Source: Spongilla lacustris (Eukaryota > Porifera > Demospongiae > Spongillida > Spongillidae). From it: DNA of 64,000 bases. The stretch spans positions 4,096,016 to 4,160,015 of the forward strand of contig OX442427.1 of NCBI GenBank assembly GCA_949361645.1. The letters run 5' to 3'. Shown piece after piece: positions 11,456 to 26,400 of this stretch (position 1 is the stretch's first letter; every line of letters starts with the position of its first letter). A program made the translations under genes and the position numbers. Below the pieces are notes generated by a model. That model had not been told where the DNA came from. It did no database searches and saw only the letters and a list, made by a program, of their open reading frames with translations.

Positions 11456-14400
11456 GTAAGATTTTATTATGTCGTAGCCGTAGGCAACACATATTTACAC
11501 TATGCATGTGTTTTGTTTGCAGTGGCCTTATTGTTCACAACTTTGTACATATTGCAACTTCAATAAATACATCAGGTTTGTTATATATGGTAAAATCTTA
11601 ACAAATTCGGTGATATACAGTATCATTTAATTAGGGTCAATTAAGTAGTGTTCGCCACTCGCGAGTACCGATATCGGTATTCTTACATATTAAAAAAAAA
11701 GGACGGGTAGTGCTTCAAACATACTTGGTTTCAAGAGATCCTCAGTCCTTATTCTACACTATTATCGCTTCATTTCTCCAAAAAAGTGTTCCAAACAAAA
11801 TAAAACAGTGGTTTTATCCAATTAAGCGTATTTCAGGTATAGTCGCCACCCCTGTTGGGCTTTCGCCACGTCGATTTTGGAGTGTTCGCCACCCCCTGTA
11901 TTTCGTTATTGCGAAGTGTAACAAAAGTGGTTTTTACATAGGACGTTGCTAAAACAAGTAAGCTTGTTCACTGTAGCCCTTTAAACGCCCTGGGAGTCTT
12001 TCTTTGCGATGCTAGTATTTTTTGGATAGAACGGCTTCCATTTGTACATCCGTGGCTTGCAGTTAGTTAAAACATACAGATCCAAGGGCTCGAGTTGGCT
12101 CAAGCAACTGAACTGAGTTTAATTAGAAGGCCAGATACAAAAAGAAACCATTTGAAGCATGAAGTGTCAGGGAAAAAAAATATTTATGCACATCCCATTC
12201 TGTGTGTATGGGAAAGAAGGCCACGCCCCCATGGCGAACACTCCTTCCCAACATGAACAGCTTACAGTACTTATATATCATTGGTAGCAAACATTTATAG
12301 GCCTAATGGTAGCTATTTTGACTATTCTCACTTCGTCATTTCAGAAAGTTTAATAGCGTGATTTACGATTGGAGTCTCCGCCACCCACCCTAATTCCGAA
12401 GCTACTAAGTTTCATAACAAATAGAACTACATATATTGTACAGAAATCACCACTTTTCTCTAATAACAAGATTTTAAACAGATCATGACTACGTATTTTA
12501 CGGACAGCGACTTGCACCAGGTAAACTCACTTCCAATTGCGCGTTGTTTACCGCACCACTTTTGCCGAAAATTGAGGTAGCTTAGTTTTTGATTTTTTTT
12601 TGTAAGAACCGAAATAACTAATAGAACTTCAATTGTGGGCCGTAAACACAGACTCCATGTACTAATATTTCCATATTTTGCTGCGATATTAAAACGTCAG
12701 GTAAGCCCTAGCGCCGCGTTTGAAGTTAAGGGTGGCGAACACTCCCCCCTGGCGAAATTACCTTAATTTACCCTACGTGCTTACCGGTAGTGTTATTTTA
12801 GTTTCGATATAGTTTTTTTTTTTTTTTTTTTTAAATACCCAGTCATTCGGCATACATCTGGATTATAAAGATAAAGCCCCAAATAATGGGCAAGTGCAAA
12901 ACCTATCCTAAAATGGCAATAGCTTAACCAGCACAATGTGAGACTATACCAAATCAGGTCGAGCTACTTAAATTATGCACGTTGCATTTAAATTTATATC
13001 TACTCCTTCTTAGGCCAAATACCAGTACTATGCACATATTTTTAAAAGACAAATACAATTTGCATATCATTGCAATGGAACAGTAAAAATAAATATGATA
13101 TGTCAGTCTATTGTTACTGAGCAGGGAATCACCATTTCACTCTAAAGTCTCATCTCAAGATTGAAAGTGATAGCCTGGTTCTGACAAAACCAACTGTTTC
13201 TCAGTAAAAATTCTCCCATTTGAATTCAAGGCTAGCAGCTATACACTTTATAAAATGGTTTGACTCTCTGTCCATCAGCTGAAACAACAAAGACCTTTCA
13301 CATTAGCGTAAATGTGCAGGGATTCAATTTTTGCTGATTGAAGATATGTAATATTTTTAATGCCAGGACACGAGTCCTAATATGTTATGTACGATCTGTT
13401 TCAGTAGTATACAACAAATATTTTTGCTTGTGAATATGCGTTCATACATGTGTTGCTGAAAAGAATGATTATACATTCTAGTAGTTGTTGGACACTCACT
13501 AGAAATATTTAACAGAATTAAAAAGAGATTAGCTGCATGTGCACATCAGTCTTTGAAACACTCAGTGACATTTACATTAGACTCAGCATTGTATTTATTT
13601 GCAAAATGCTCATGCCCTCCTTGTGTGTTGCAATGTGTTTTGTGCAACATGTTCATGTATAATGTCTATTAATGGAGTAAATATAGATATGCTCAAGTGG
13701 ATTATGTCAGCATGGTATCACGATCTACACACAATTTTAACTGATGGGATGTATTTATGTAATACTTATGATGATCTCATACATTTTTGAATGCCTTGCA
13801 TGTATGTCATTGCAATATGTGTTGCAATAAAGGGAAAGAATGTCCTTTTTAGGAATTCTTCATAGTTTACAGTGCCACATGTAAAATACAATCCCAAGTA
13901 TATGCTAATATCAGATACTGATTATTTACAGGTAAGACAATAACCAGTGCATACTACAATGAAATAAACTGTTTCAAAGCCGTGATGTTAAGTATGATGA
14001 TATGGTGGCAAGCCTTGTCCAAGAGGTCACCACACTCCTGAAGATGTCTGTTATTGATGAAGTAACATCTGTTTACTTCGGAGGAGGTAAGCATTATTTG
14101 TTCTTGGAGGATATTTGCAGTTTTTATTTGGTCATACATCCCAGTTGTGCTCTTTAGTTTATTATCTTATTGATTGCAACATTCTGCTCTTGTCACCAAT
14201 TTGCGATAATTGCTTCATATAAACGAATTTGGCTAGCTTTGTATGACCTGTAGGTTGAAGTGAGGTGTAAAAATGTGGAAGCTACATGTATACTTTATTA
14301 TTGACTGTGTCAAGGTTTGCAGTTTCAATGTTCGATTATGTAGTACTTGTCTCAGAGTCATTGGAATGTTGTTTAGAAAATAATAAATTTGTGACATAGG

Positions 14401-17400
14401 GGGGAAATAACTAAATGGAAACCCCCCTCCCCCCCCCCCCCCCCCCCCCCAACTTCGAAGAGCATGAATATGCACAAATCCATTCAGGGGGGTCTAGGTA
14501 AAAAAGTGCATGTTATTACACAAGTCCTTTCTTATAAATTGCACTTGAAAAATGTTCTCAATATTAATGACTTCTTTATAATGTTCCACAAATGCAACAA
14601 AGTCCTTGACTGTCTTTATATTATATATATAATTGTATATACTATTATATTATAATGGGATGTAAGTCAAAATCTGTATTCTGAATGTATATCTTTGTAT
14701 TAAAAAAAAAAAACTAGGCTCCAGTGATATAGTAATATCGCCATCTGGAAAACACCTTGCGCCTACTCAAAAACACATCAAATGTTCACATTGCACGCTA
14801 TAGTCTTAGTTGACACCAAACATGTTGTGCGACAAATGAGGTGCATATTTATTCGATGGAAGTGGTCAGTATTTTGAGTGCCCAGTACTCGATTTTCACA
14901 CTTTTCTACTCTTACAAAATGTAGCCAAAGGTTAATTATCTCTCACAAAACCACAAGTGCTTGCTAAAGCATGTTTAGCGTACCTGTAAGTCCCTTTGGT
15001 AATGATCTCTAGACAAAATGAAAAACCTGTGCCAAAAATTGTACTGTTACATGTATGTGGTCTTAAATTTTTATTTACATTTCATGGGGGGGCTTGAACT
15101 ACCTAGTTACGGCTATAATCTCCTATTTATTTTTCTTTAGAAATTGTTTTACTTGTACTATATGCGTCCTTAACATTCTCTTTGATGGAGGCTTGTATTT
15201 AGTTAGAAGCTCCTTGATTTTCCTGTCAGCCTCTTTTATGATTGGATATATCTACCGTGAGTCTTTTCTTTGGCCACTTGATTTCTGGCTTTCTTCCTAT
15301 ACTCCTAAATTCAGGATACCTCTTCTTGAATGCCTTATATACATTTCCTATACCTCTGTATGGATGGACATTTTTTGTTCGCCACAAGGGTGTTATACAA
15401 TGTTTAAGTAAAAATCTGGCTTGCGTCTAAGACTTTGTTTGCTTAAATATTTGGTTTAACAAATTTTAATTTAATATACTTTGAGTCACTGGCACAATAT
15501 ATTATGCTTATTATTATACTTATTATTCTCTAAATGGAAATTAACCTAGCACTATAATTATTTATAAATACCACTTGCAGTGAAACAACATTGATTTCAA
15601 GTAACTAAATTCAATACCGGATAGTGATATATTATCAGCTAACATCATAATTTATTTAAAGTTATTTGGCTTGAAGCTGTTGTTTCATAACTAATTTTAA
15701 TAAGCATAGACATTTAGTCTATTATTAAATAAAGTAGGAAACAATAAACACTATTTTTATGTTGCAGTGAGTTATTAAAACCCAAAGTTCATTAAAATTG
15801 CATTGTTTGAAAGCAAACATGCTTACTAAGTCATATTTGATTTTATCTTTGAAAGCAAACAAGCGTTAATAACACAGTTTGTATTTGCCTAATGTAGTCT
15901 TTATGTACTTTCAAAAATAAATACATAAGTATCTATCACTTCCAATGTGGCATGTTGTAGGAACTCCAAGTCTTGCTCCACCATTTGCAATTGAATCTGT
16001 ATTGACAGCAGTTAACAAGATCATTCCCCTGTCCTCTAATGTTGAAGTATCTCTTGAAGTTAATCCTACCTCTGGACAGCTGCATAAACTCAAGTAAGTC
16101 AGATTTGATTGATTCAAAATGTATCTGTGTGTTGTTTTTCCCCCTAGAGAATTTAAACTTGCTGGTGTGAACCGTTTATCTATTGGAATGCAGGTATTGG
16201 CATTTGTTGTGATTGTATGCGTAAATTGTTCACTAATTTTATTATTGTGATTGGATGCGTTTATAAAAAATACATTTATAAATATACATACATGTATATA
16301 TTTCATGGGGTCTATTAACTGTCTGCATGTACAAGACTAATCAGTGGTCCAGGATTGGGTCAACCAGTTGTAGAACCACGTAGTCAAAGTTCTTTGAGAA
16401 CCAGTCAAAGTCTATACTCTCAAGTATTAATGTTCGGGTGTCTTCTGTTATATTGTAAATAAATTGGATTTATGTAATAAAAAAATGGAAAGCCTCATTG
16501 GCCAACATGATTGGCTGTGAAGCATATGGTTCTGCTAGCCCAGTCCTTAAATTATTACTGTACATAGAGAAACCCACAGTGCGTGTTAAATTAATCACAT
16601 TCTATTATCTGATTCAATCATTGTCAGGGGATGTATAAAAATAAATTCTTAATAAATGATTCATATGTGGTTGTGTGTTGGAGTAAGGGGGAAAAAATGC
16701 TACACAACATTAGTTTTCATGTCATACTATCAAATAGATATGGTTAATGCAACCATTTCCTATATCATTATTAGACCATACTTCATTCTACCACGTGGAT
16801 GTCCCAGAAACTAATGTTAGTGATAGAGTTCAGGAGAAACTGATCCACAGATTCCAGCATTTCCGTGCCAAATCTTGTCACATGTTTAAAACTAAGACAT
16901 CTTGTATCTTTGCAGGCCATCGTTGCCTAAAGACCTGAACCAACATTTAATGTTGGCTCAGATAATTGGGCACCAGTGGCCCTCAAAAATACGAGAGGTT
17001 TCAATTTTGATTAGGCCATACTGGAACTTTCGGGATATAATGGGGTGCTAGGCAATATTGTGTAAAATGTGACAGTATTTAATATAGTCTCAAAACGCCT
17101 GCGCCTCATCCAATTTGTCATCTATCCCTCTGAATAGTGCATGGAGCATGATGTCATCTTTACGATATCTACTGACAGTCTTTCACTTCTTTCTAAATCT
17201 CCATCACAAATGAGTCAATTGCCCTGCCAGCTTGCTCGAACTGAAAGAACGTGTCTTGAATAACATGCTTGCTTGTTCTGCGCATCCCATACATTGAACG
17301 GGATGCGATTTGCCCAAATCATTGGCACGAATCGAGCGGGAAAACGTCCACGTGGTTTGTTCAACTGTATCTCCGTAACGGATGGCATAAAAATTAAGGA

Positions 17401-20400
17401 ACAGAACAAATCGATAGGTATAGGACCTCTGTACCTACATTCCGAATTTGAAGCGATTTGATTGCTCCTACAGAATGTATGTTGGATTTGAACCCTGGTA
17501 TCGAACGTTGCAATGCTGGCACGGAGCAAGTTCAAGACACCAAAATGTATTTTACCATAGAGCAATGGTGTAGTATGAAGTGTTGAAAATAAGAAGTCGA
17601 CAGCCTTTACCGTTCGGAAGATGTAGTGATTCAAATGCTATAACAGGATTATTTTATAATGTTATAAAATGTACGAAATTTTCTTGGACACTGTCCCATA
17701 TATATATATATAATATATATATATATATTATATATACTAAGGGAAGATCAAAGAAAGTGCTAAAACAATTGGAAACAGTTTATAATGTTCTGTTTTTGAG
17801 TTGTGGTTGATTATTGATTTTTGTAAATTTGGTGGTACAACCCCACGTGAACAAGCTGTATTAAATCAACAAATGAGCTGATGGCACAACGAAAACAAAA
17901 GATACATACATACATGACTGCTCTATTTGTGCGACAAGGATAACACGAGGTCAGTGTGGTATGTTGAATGATAACCCCTCAACCTATAGGTGATTCGTTT
18001 TCTTAGTCGATGTAAAAGAAGGAAGTTTCATTGCGAGGAAGGATGTGAAACAACTGTCATAAATTGCCAAATAATTGTGCATGTCGTTATTGGATAGCAA
18101 CAGGATAATTGTACATGCATGTCTTGATCTGGAGGAAAAAGAATAAAACACAAAACATACACAAAAGAGTTCGTCATGCATACCCTAGCTTTTTATAGTG
18201 GCTTTAGACCCCTGGTGAGGATAGCCCTGGCCACAAACCTGGTTAGGGTCAGGTTTAAGTGGCCATACATGTCAGCTGCAGCCGTTGATTTAGACACACT
18301 GTGGCTTGCTGCAAGTAGAGAGGCTAGGCGGGGAAATGTCTCTTGGGCCTCCATCCCCCAATTCCCATAGGTTTCTACAGCCAATGAAACACAACTCAAA
18401 GCACTTTGGATCATTAGCAACATGTTTGCGGGACACTGCGGCTGCTGCAGCTACCTCAGCTGTCAAACAAGACTCATCAAGGATGGCAGGAGTACGTGGG
18501 GATGTCACTGTTATATCAAACGCTGCAGGCAAACCCTTTTTCCATCTTGCTACCAGTACATCTGCTGGACATGAGTGGCTATTATCAGATGTAAGACCAT
18601 AGGCCACCTCATGTGGGCCTGACGAAAAAGGTTAGCCACAACATCCCTCAACAGGTTATGCGGAGTCACTACTTCCCTCCATGAGTGCATGTAATGGCAT
18701 GGTGCCCAAGTAGGTCCAGGGCTTTCTCAGAGCAGGCAGGACATAGAGAACCACCAGAGGTGTCCAACCCCAACCGTCACCTTATAGAGGCATGAAGCTC
18801 ATTAGGTTTAAGTTGCAGACCCAAGATCGGTGATGGAGTTCACGGACAACCATGACCCAGTGCAGCATGGGGAGCTGAAATAGATAATGGGCAAGCTCTG
18901 CCTGCCATAGAGGAAGCCCCTAACAAAGAATTAGATAAAGGTGGCATTCCAATTTCTTTGACAGATTTCGCTGAGTAACAGGTGTTGATGATACTCCTTC
19001 TGCTGTGATTGCATCTGATGTAGAGACCTGATCATTGAACTGAAAGATTGCATGTTGTAGAAGTACGTTGTCTGCACTGCTACAGCACAGATCTTGGACC
19101 CCCAAAACCTACGCTAAGCTGGGCCTGTGTCTAGGCTGTGTCTGTTGTGTCGATTGAAACACAAGATGAGAAGCACCTACTAACTTCTTCATCAAACAGC
19201 TTCAATGAACCTACCAGACTTGATGGAATGGCTCTAGCCAGGTGGACCAATCTGCTAGCAACACAAATGCAATAGTGACAAGGCCGCATGTGATGACATT
19301 TCTGCTACACCAACCAAGGAAGACAGGAGTTTCTTGGCCTCGGCACACTTTCCAGCAATGAACATTGAACAGTGCAGGTACCCAGAGTGTCAAGGTTAAA
19401 ATGCTGTGAGAACTTGACTGCAGATGGAAACATAAAGAGCTCACATTTTGCCAAGTTGATGTGGATGCCCAGAGAAGGACCCAGCTCCTCAATGAAGGAT
19501 AGTGTCCTAGGACCCCATGATCAAAGTGCCAAGCCTGATGGAGCACTTGTACATCATCAGCATCTATGATTGATATCAGCCTATGGAGTACCAAAGAAGA
19601 AAGCAATGGACCAAGGGGTTACCCTGCTGCACTCCAGTCTCCGATGCAAGATGACGTAGCCCAGGGCAGAAGTTCGGGAAAGAATTTGGTACATTCATCA
19701 AGAACAGCTTGTCTTGAAACAAGATTAAAGGCGTTTTGCATATCTAGTTTGAAGACCACAATGCTCTTTTCCATCCAGTGGTCCTCAATGCTCTTTTCAG
19801 GCCATGGACAATCTTTTCAGAGCCTGAGCTGGAGGCAACCCCAATTGAAGAGGCCGGAGTAGATCAAAAGCTTTGCTCTTGACCAGAGCACAAAATGCAC
19901 TTAGCAGTGAGCTTCCTTTTAAAGATTCTCCTACTGCTATGGGTCTAATATCAGGGGGGCTTCCATCTTTCAGCTTGTTTAGTGCAATTAATGCTCCTCT
20001 GGCCAAAAACCTTGACACCAATTGAGTTTTTCCTGAAGCAAGAAGATTTACGATCTTCCTGAATAGGTGTTGCAAGTGGGATGAAAGCAGCATCCAGCAT
20101 TGTTTTTAATTATGGTGCGTGCAATGCATGCGTCATTCGAAAATACTTTCAAATATTATGTGGTGAAATATTATCCTAAAGCAGAGATAAAGGTATAAGT
20201 TTAACCATGTCACAAAAGTTGAAATTGCAAAACATCTTTATTAAAACCTTTGACCGTTCCCAGCAATATTGAATTGCAGAACACTCACAATGGAGTAAAA
20301 TCACAATCACATGTGCAAGAGGACACTTAATTATAGCCTCTTGTATGCTGTGATTTTTATCAACTGTTATTACCTGCCCTTTATTTGTCCTTTTCCCATC

Positions 20401-23400
20401 CCTTGTCATTCCGTCTTTCCATAATCCACTTTAAAATAACCCCTTTTGCTTTCCAATATAGTCAGTCAGCTTGTATTTAGACTTTGGACAGTAAAATGGA
20501 GGAAGATCTCTTAAAAAATGATTCGGTTTTTTACCTTGCCTAAAAAGCGACGGCAGTCTTTTCTCTTTCATTAGACCCTGGTTTCCAACTGTACTTGGAA
20601 ACTGCATATCATCTCCAGTACAACCTCTTCATTGTCCCATAGTTCCTTTAGAAGTGTTACCTCAGAAATGAAAATGCGTATCTCACCACTTTCAGGATCC
20701 AGTGTGCAAAGAAAAACCATTGCTTCATGATTCGGATAGGCATGTACTTTTCACTCTCATGTCTTCGAGCAAACGAGCAATCCTTTAAATGAAGTACATC
20801 CTCTTGGTCATGCCCATCAAAATACACACTGCTAGAAATAACCCAATTTGTATAGCCACTTCTGGGCATTCTATTTGGAATTTGGAGCATGAATACCATT
20901 GAGTGACTGAACATCAACATCTTTCAGGAGAATGGTGTTCACAAATACCTGGAAGTCAGTCATCACTGGATTTTCCATATCGGCTATTCCTTTAGGGGCA
21001 GCATTCTCCATAAAAGTTCTAGCTCTTGCGAATGGGGCATATGTGAACTAGTTGATGGTACGCAAAAGGGTCCTAGTATGATCCTTTGGCCACGCATAAA
21101 TTGTGCACCTTTCAGCCACAACGTATATGTTTTCCGGGTACAAGTGATGAACCAATGATACTCGTATAATCAAATCCCTAACTTGTGCCTTTGATCGATC
21201 ATCTACAGTAACAGGGATGGTGAGTGTGAATCTCTTGCTGCAATGTTCAAGACAGTGTTCCAATCCTTTGATTAGCCAGTTTACTAATCATCCTCTTTCT
21301 GCTATCACATGCCTCCTCCCATTTTGATTTAGCGTTTTCCTTTGTGGAGTACCTTTTTTGTTCTTATTGCTTGTATAAAATTGCAGCCTGCTTCTTTTCA
21401 TGTGTGCGATCACCCACACTATCACTATTTTTGGGTTTGTTGCTAGGTCCTGCTGGCATGGAGGCGAAATCGATCTCGGTGGTAGTTCGAAGTGGCAGAG
21501 TATGCAGCTGTGCTGTTAGATGTACTGCTACTTGTTAAACGAGTCTCTGGAAATGTAACCACCTCCCTGGAATTCCATTCTATAATGTGACTGAACAGTT
21601 ATCGCTTCTACTTCTGAACGTCATGTAACTGCAACACATATTCTTCAATGTTCTGCTTTATTCTCAAGAATGCAGAAATGACAACGATGTACCGGATGCA
21701 TTATGATTATTCACGAATGTGATGTACAAATGTCACACACCACCACATTGTAAACTTGAGTGGCATTTTCAGAGACCCTTAGTTAGTAGTACTCAGTATA
21801 GCAACTGAGAGCCTGCATCAGTACACTGGCAGCACAGTTGCTCTCCATTTGTGTACAAAAACAAAAGCAACTTAAAATATTTGTGGTCAAGTGGCCTAAT
21901 CAGATAATGTGGGGGTGTCTCATTGTTGCACTCTAAACCGTTTTAACAGTTCACAGCCAAAACATTTTGAACAATACTATATTGTCTGAAGTTTAAAGTA
22001 ATACCTTACAGAGGCAGTTGTATTGCTCTGATTGTAAGGTCATTCACTTTGAATCATGAATTAGCATTATTCAGAAAACAAGAAACAGCATAACCTTGTA
22101 CTTTAAGGCCTCCAACGAATATTTCTTAGACACATTGTTGATCTCCAACAAAATGGTCTGGGCTACTACCTTTGGCTGTGAATGTGAGAAAATATACTGG
22201 GGAGTACAAAGTAGGACACTTATGGAATACTCTTGAGTTGTCCCATGCACATCACCACCATGCTTGTGATTATTTTGAACACTAAGAATTGCACGATGAT
22301 AATAAAATCTTACTATGTGCTTTAAATGAGAATTGTTAGTTTTAAACAAATGAATTGAGATGAATAGAACTCTTTGCCATTTGACATTTTACCCAGTCAT
22401 GCATTGAAATGTTAATTGTCTACATATCTCCTGTCACATACAGTCACTCAGAAATAAGGATTTGAAATTATTAAATCGTGATCACTCCACTCAAGATGCG
22501 TTAAAGTTAGTTGCATTTTAATTCACGTGTATGTTGTAGTCATAGTATTACTGTAATTGTCAATGTACATCATAATTATGATGATATATTTTGGAAATTG
22601 GCTTTCAATTGTTACTTGTGTAATAAGGAATTCTTTGAACGTTATTAATATGGTTTTTGACCTGCTATCTAGACTGCTATATATTTGAATCGTATGTTTG
22701 CCTTGCTTGCCATTGGTGTTGCTTTGTGCTGTACAAAGGCCACACAATATGCATTTTATACCCAAAGGAGTTTATAAGCATGTATAAGCACGATAATCTG
22801 GTGCAAACCCTTCAGTGGATTGTGTATTCTAATTCAGTTTTGATTGAAGGTACAGATGGGCATTATCTTAAGGGCTTGAATTTTTTGGGATCAGTTCAAC
22901 ATCAACCACAATGTTGAAATAGAAACAATGTATGATGGATTAGTAATGGCGATATCAATGAATACCTGCAAAACATGATTCCTGTTATCTGTTGAATGTA
23001 GAAGAGGATTGAACTGCTTTTTTGTGTCAAATGTTGTTGTCTAAATTGTATGATAAACTGGTAGCAGGTGTGTATGCTTTTTCTGTATTCGAAAGTTGAA
23101 AGAAAGTTACTAAGGAGAATAGCAGAAACCAAAGCAGAGTTATAAGACATTATTCTATGTCATGGTAAGTACTCTAGCTCTTGAGTAAGGTCTTCATGCC
23201 AAAAGGACACTATCAGAGAAAAGGTTCACCAATGTATTATGGTTATCAATCAATTCATCTTTGTTATTTATCTAAAAACTCTCACTACTGTCTTTGTCTG
23301 CTTTTTGAAAATATCCTTTAGTGGAATTAATGATTCCCCACTCATGATTGAGAGTGAGGTTGTCACCATGCATGATATTTGTGTGCAGGGTACTCTCGTT

Positions 23401-26400
23401 TGTGCATGCAATGCAACTATTAGTGAATGTATATTAGTAGTAGTGAGGACCCCTCCCCACAAAAATGGACCGTCAATCCTGTTCTCGTATATATTCTTTG
23501 CCGCCAGTCAATCATGCAAACAAGGGTATTGGAAAAGTATATGCATAATAACTTTGGTGATGGTTTAGTCAAAGATGGCAATACTGCTACATTCACAGTC
23601 CTTAACCAGAACGTCAGCAATATGGGAATTAACATAATCTCGGCCAAAGCCACCACAGAACACTCCAACAGGCCTGACAACATGGAGTTGCAAATATTCC
23701 TCTTAGCTTGTTGTGACTTGAGATAATGTCTCCTCAGAGGAAACATGATGCCCTGGGGAGTGCAAAGCAGGATCCTTTTAAAGTACATGTAATTCACAAT
23801 TAAGTTGCAGCAAATGTTAAAAAATCTTGCAAAAGTCAATCCATTGCTACAAAAGATAAAACTACCAGTCATCTGAAAGTAAATTGTAATGAAGTAATCA
23901 GGAATCCACCACTGATATATGGGTATGCTGAAAGAGATAAGAGAATTGCAAGTTTTTGCTCCCATTGCAGATGGAGATAACTCATTATATACCACAATGC
24001 AGAATCACTTTAACTTGTTTTATTCCACTGCATGGTTCTATTTAGTAAGTACCTTGGCTAAGCGTATGTCTAGTTGCAGGAGTTGAGTTTCTTTACACCT
24101 TACCCCACAAAAGGCCAAGCATACGTCTCATTACAGGATGTCACATGTTCATTTCAAGGTTAAAAATTGTTTCCTCTCCTCCTCTCCTTTTAAGGTGCAT
24201 AATTTCTGAGATTATATTAAATTTGCTTAACCCTTAAAATGACTAATTCTGTTTAGTGATGCCTGGTCTCAGATATGCACTGCATTCCCAAACATGCCTT
24301 TCTATGTGTGTGTGTGTGTGACTTCACTCATCAGCACAAACTAATCACTTGCATATATTTTCAGTAATAAGAAGACTACAAGGGCTTTAGTTGAAAGAAG
24401 TAACCATTTATATTTGATTTCATTATTCATTTTATACGTATTATATTCCAAACCATGGGTTGCAATTTTTTTGGATAGATATTACAATTGAATGTATTTT
24501 CAAAAATATATACATGTGCAACAAAGTCAATGCTTATTGTCACTATGTGTTGCATTGTATCAGGTTGCTTTTTTGTCATCTGTTTTTCAATACATACTGC
24601 CTGTCTTTGGCAAGAATTATGTATTAAGAAAAAGATCTATGGCTAATTGCATGTTTTCATCATCTACCAGACTGTTGCTAATTAGATGTTGGAAATTGTA
24701 ACTTATATTCAGTATAACCTTAGTGTGATACTTGTCTAACAAACAAAAAAACCTCTTTGATCCAAATAAATGTTGTTATGAAGAGAAGTTATGGTTGTGG
24801 GAATGAGTTTTGCATTTTCTCTGTTGCAGTTTTGGTATTTGTTGGCTGTATCCAGAATACTTGGTAAAGGGATCGTGTATTAATTATATCCACAATACTT
24901 CAAAATATACTAACATCCTCCAGGCTATATACTCCTTAACAACTAAAATGCAGTACAAACTCAAAGTTTTATAGCGAAGAGCAGTATACTTTTCAAATCA
25001 CGAATTTATAATGAATATTGTGCATGCTATTTAGTTATGTGAATTATATGTTAGGTACAATGATTTTATATTCAGGACATTGTCAGATGCTAGCACACTG
25101 TTCAAAGGGAGAATAAACATTGATTTGATTTTTGGAAGGCCTGGACAAACGTTTTGTGAATGGGGACAAGAACTTTCAGAGGTAATAATTGTATTTTAGA
25201 GATATGAATGTTTTGATACTTTTTTATATTGCAGATTATCCAGGTCTGTGACCAACATTTGTCTCTGTATCAGCTAACTGTGGAACGAGGAACGCCACTA
25301 GCCAAATCAATACAAGAAGGAGAACTAGTGTGTATTATAATTGAAATAAAAATTTTAGAATTGGGATTGTAGTAACGTATTGGATAACCTAACATACATA
25401 TAATCACTAAATGTGTACTGGGTTAAAGCTATCCATGTAATCCACATATAGTCTCTTCCAAATTCTGATGAGATTACTGATATGTATGAGCATTCGATTG
25501 AGGTACGTCACAACTTAAGGAATGAAATTGTAATGACTTTTTGTGATGTACATGTAGGTACTTGAACAAGCAGAAATGTTGAGATATGAAGTTTCAAATT
25601 TTTCTAAAATGGTATGCTTTTAATAAAATATTGAACTTTAGTTGCTGTAATATTTGACTTTAAGGGAGCAGAATGTCAGCACAGTTTGTCATACTGGACA
25701 GGCAGAGATTATATTGGAGTAGGACCAGGTTTGATGCCCCACTTGAATGTAGTGCAATCTTTGCAATTAAATGTTATGTATGCTAACACCTAGGTGCTCA
25801 TTCAAGGTAAAACAGGATAATATAAGGTACTATATGTTGGTTACATACATATATGACAATACATTCTGTCACATGATAACATGTGTTCATCAGGCAGGCT
25901 TGAAATATACACGTGATTATGACATAAGTTATATATGCATGCCGAAGATGTTGAATTACAGTGCAGAATCTCTAACATTTTTTATGTGAGGACATAGGGT
26001 TTGGTTCCGATATATGTATATGTACGTGTTGTAAATATGATTAATCTGCTGACAATTTTTCATAGGTGCGTAGTAGGAATCCTTACAATTTATCTAACCA
26101 TAACCTTTACGAAATTTTGTAAATATATCAGGGTTTCCCACAGAGAATGGCGCTGCATGCAGCACCATGCTTATGAATTTAATTGTTTATTATCAAGTCA
26201 TGTGTTGTATAGATAAGTGGTAATGATTGGTTTGTGTAGGCTAAATGAATACATTCATTACCAACACTTCTATCACCTGAAATGTGCCATGCTATTATAT
26301 GGCGCTGGGGGAAACACTGTATATGTTGAAATTTCATTGGATTTAAATAAAGCAGCTTTGTACAGCGAAACTCCAGAGTACCCTAGCATTGATTGTATGG

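Noticed and set aside
17215..17634. 139-codon minus-strand frame as a gene
   Set aside because: No recognisable domain, a plus-strand frame overlaps it, and no splice context was found.
23420..23995. 191-codon minus-strand frame as a gene
   Set aside because: No domain is apparent, composition is non-coding-like, and plus-strand frames overlap it inside an RSAD1 intron.
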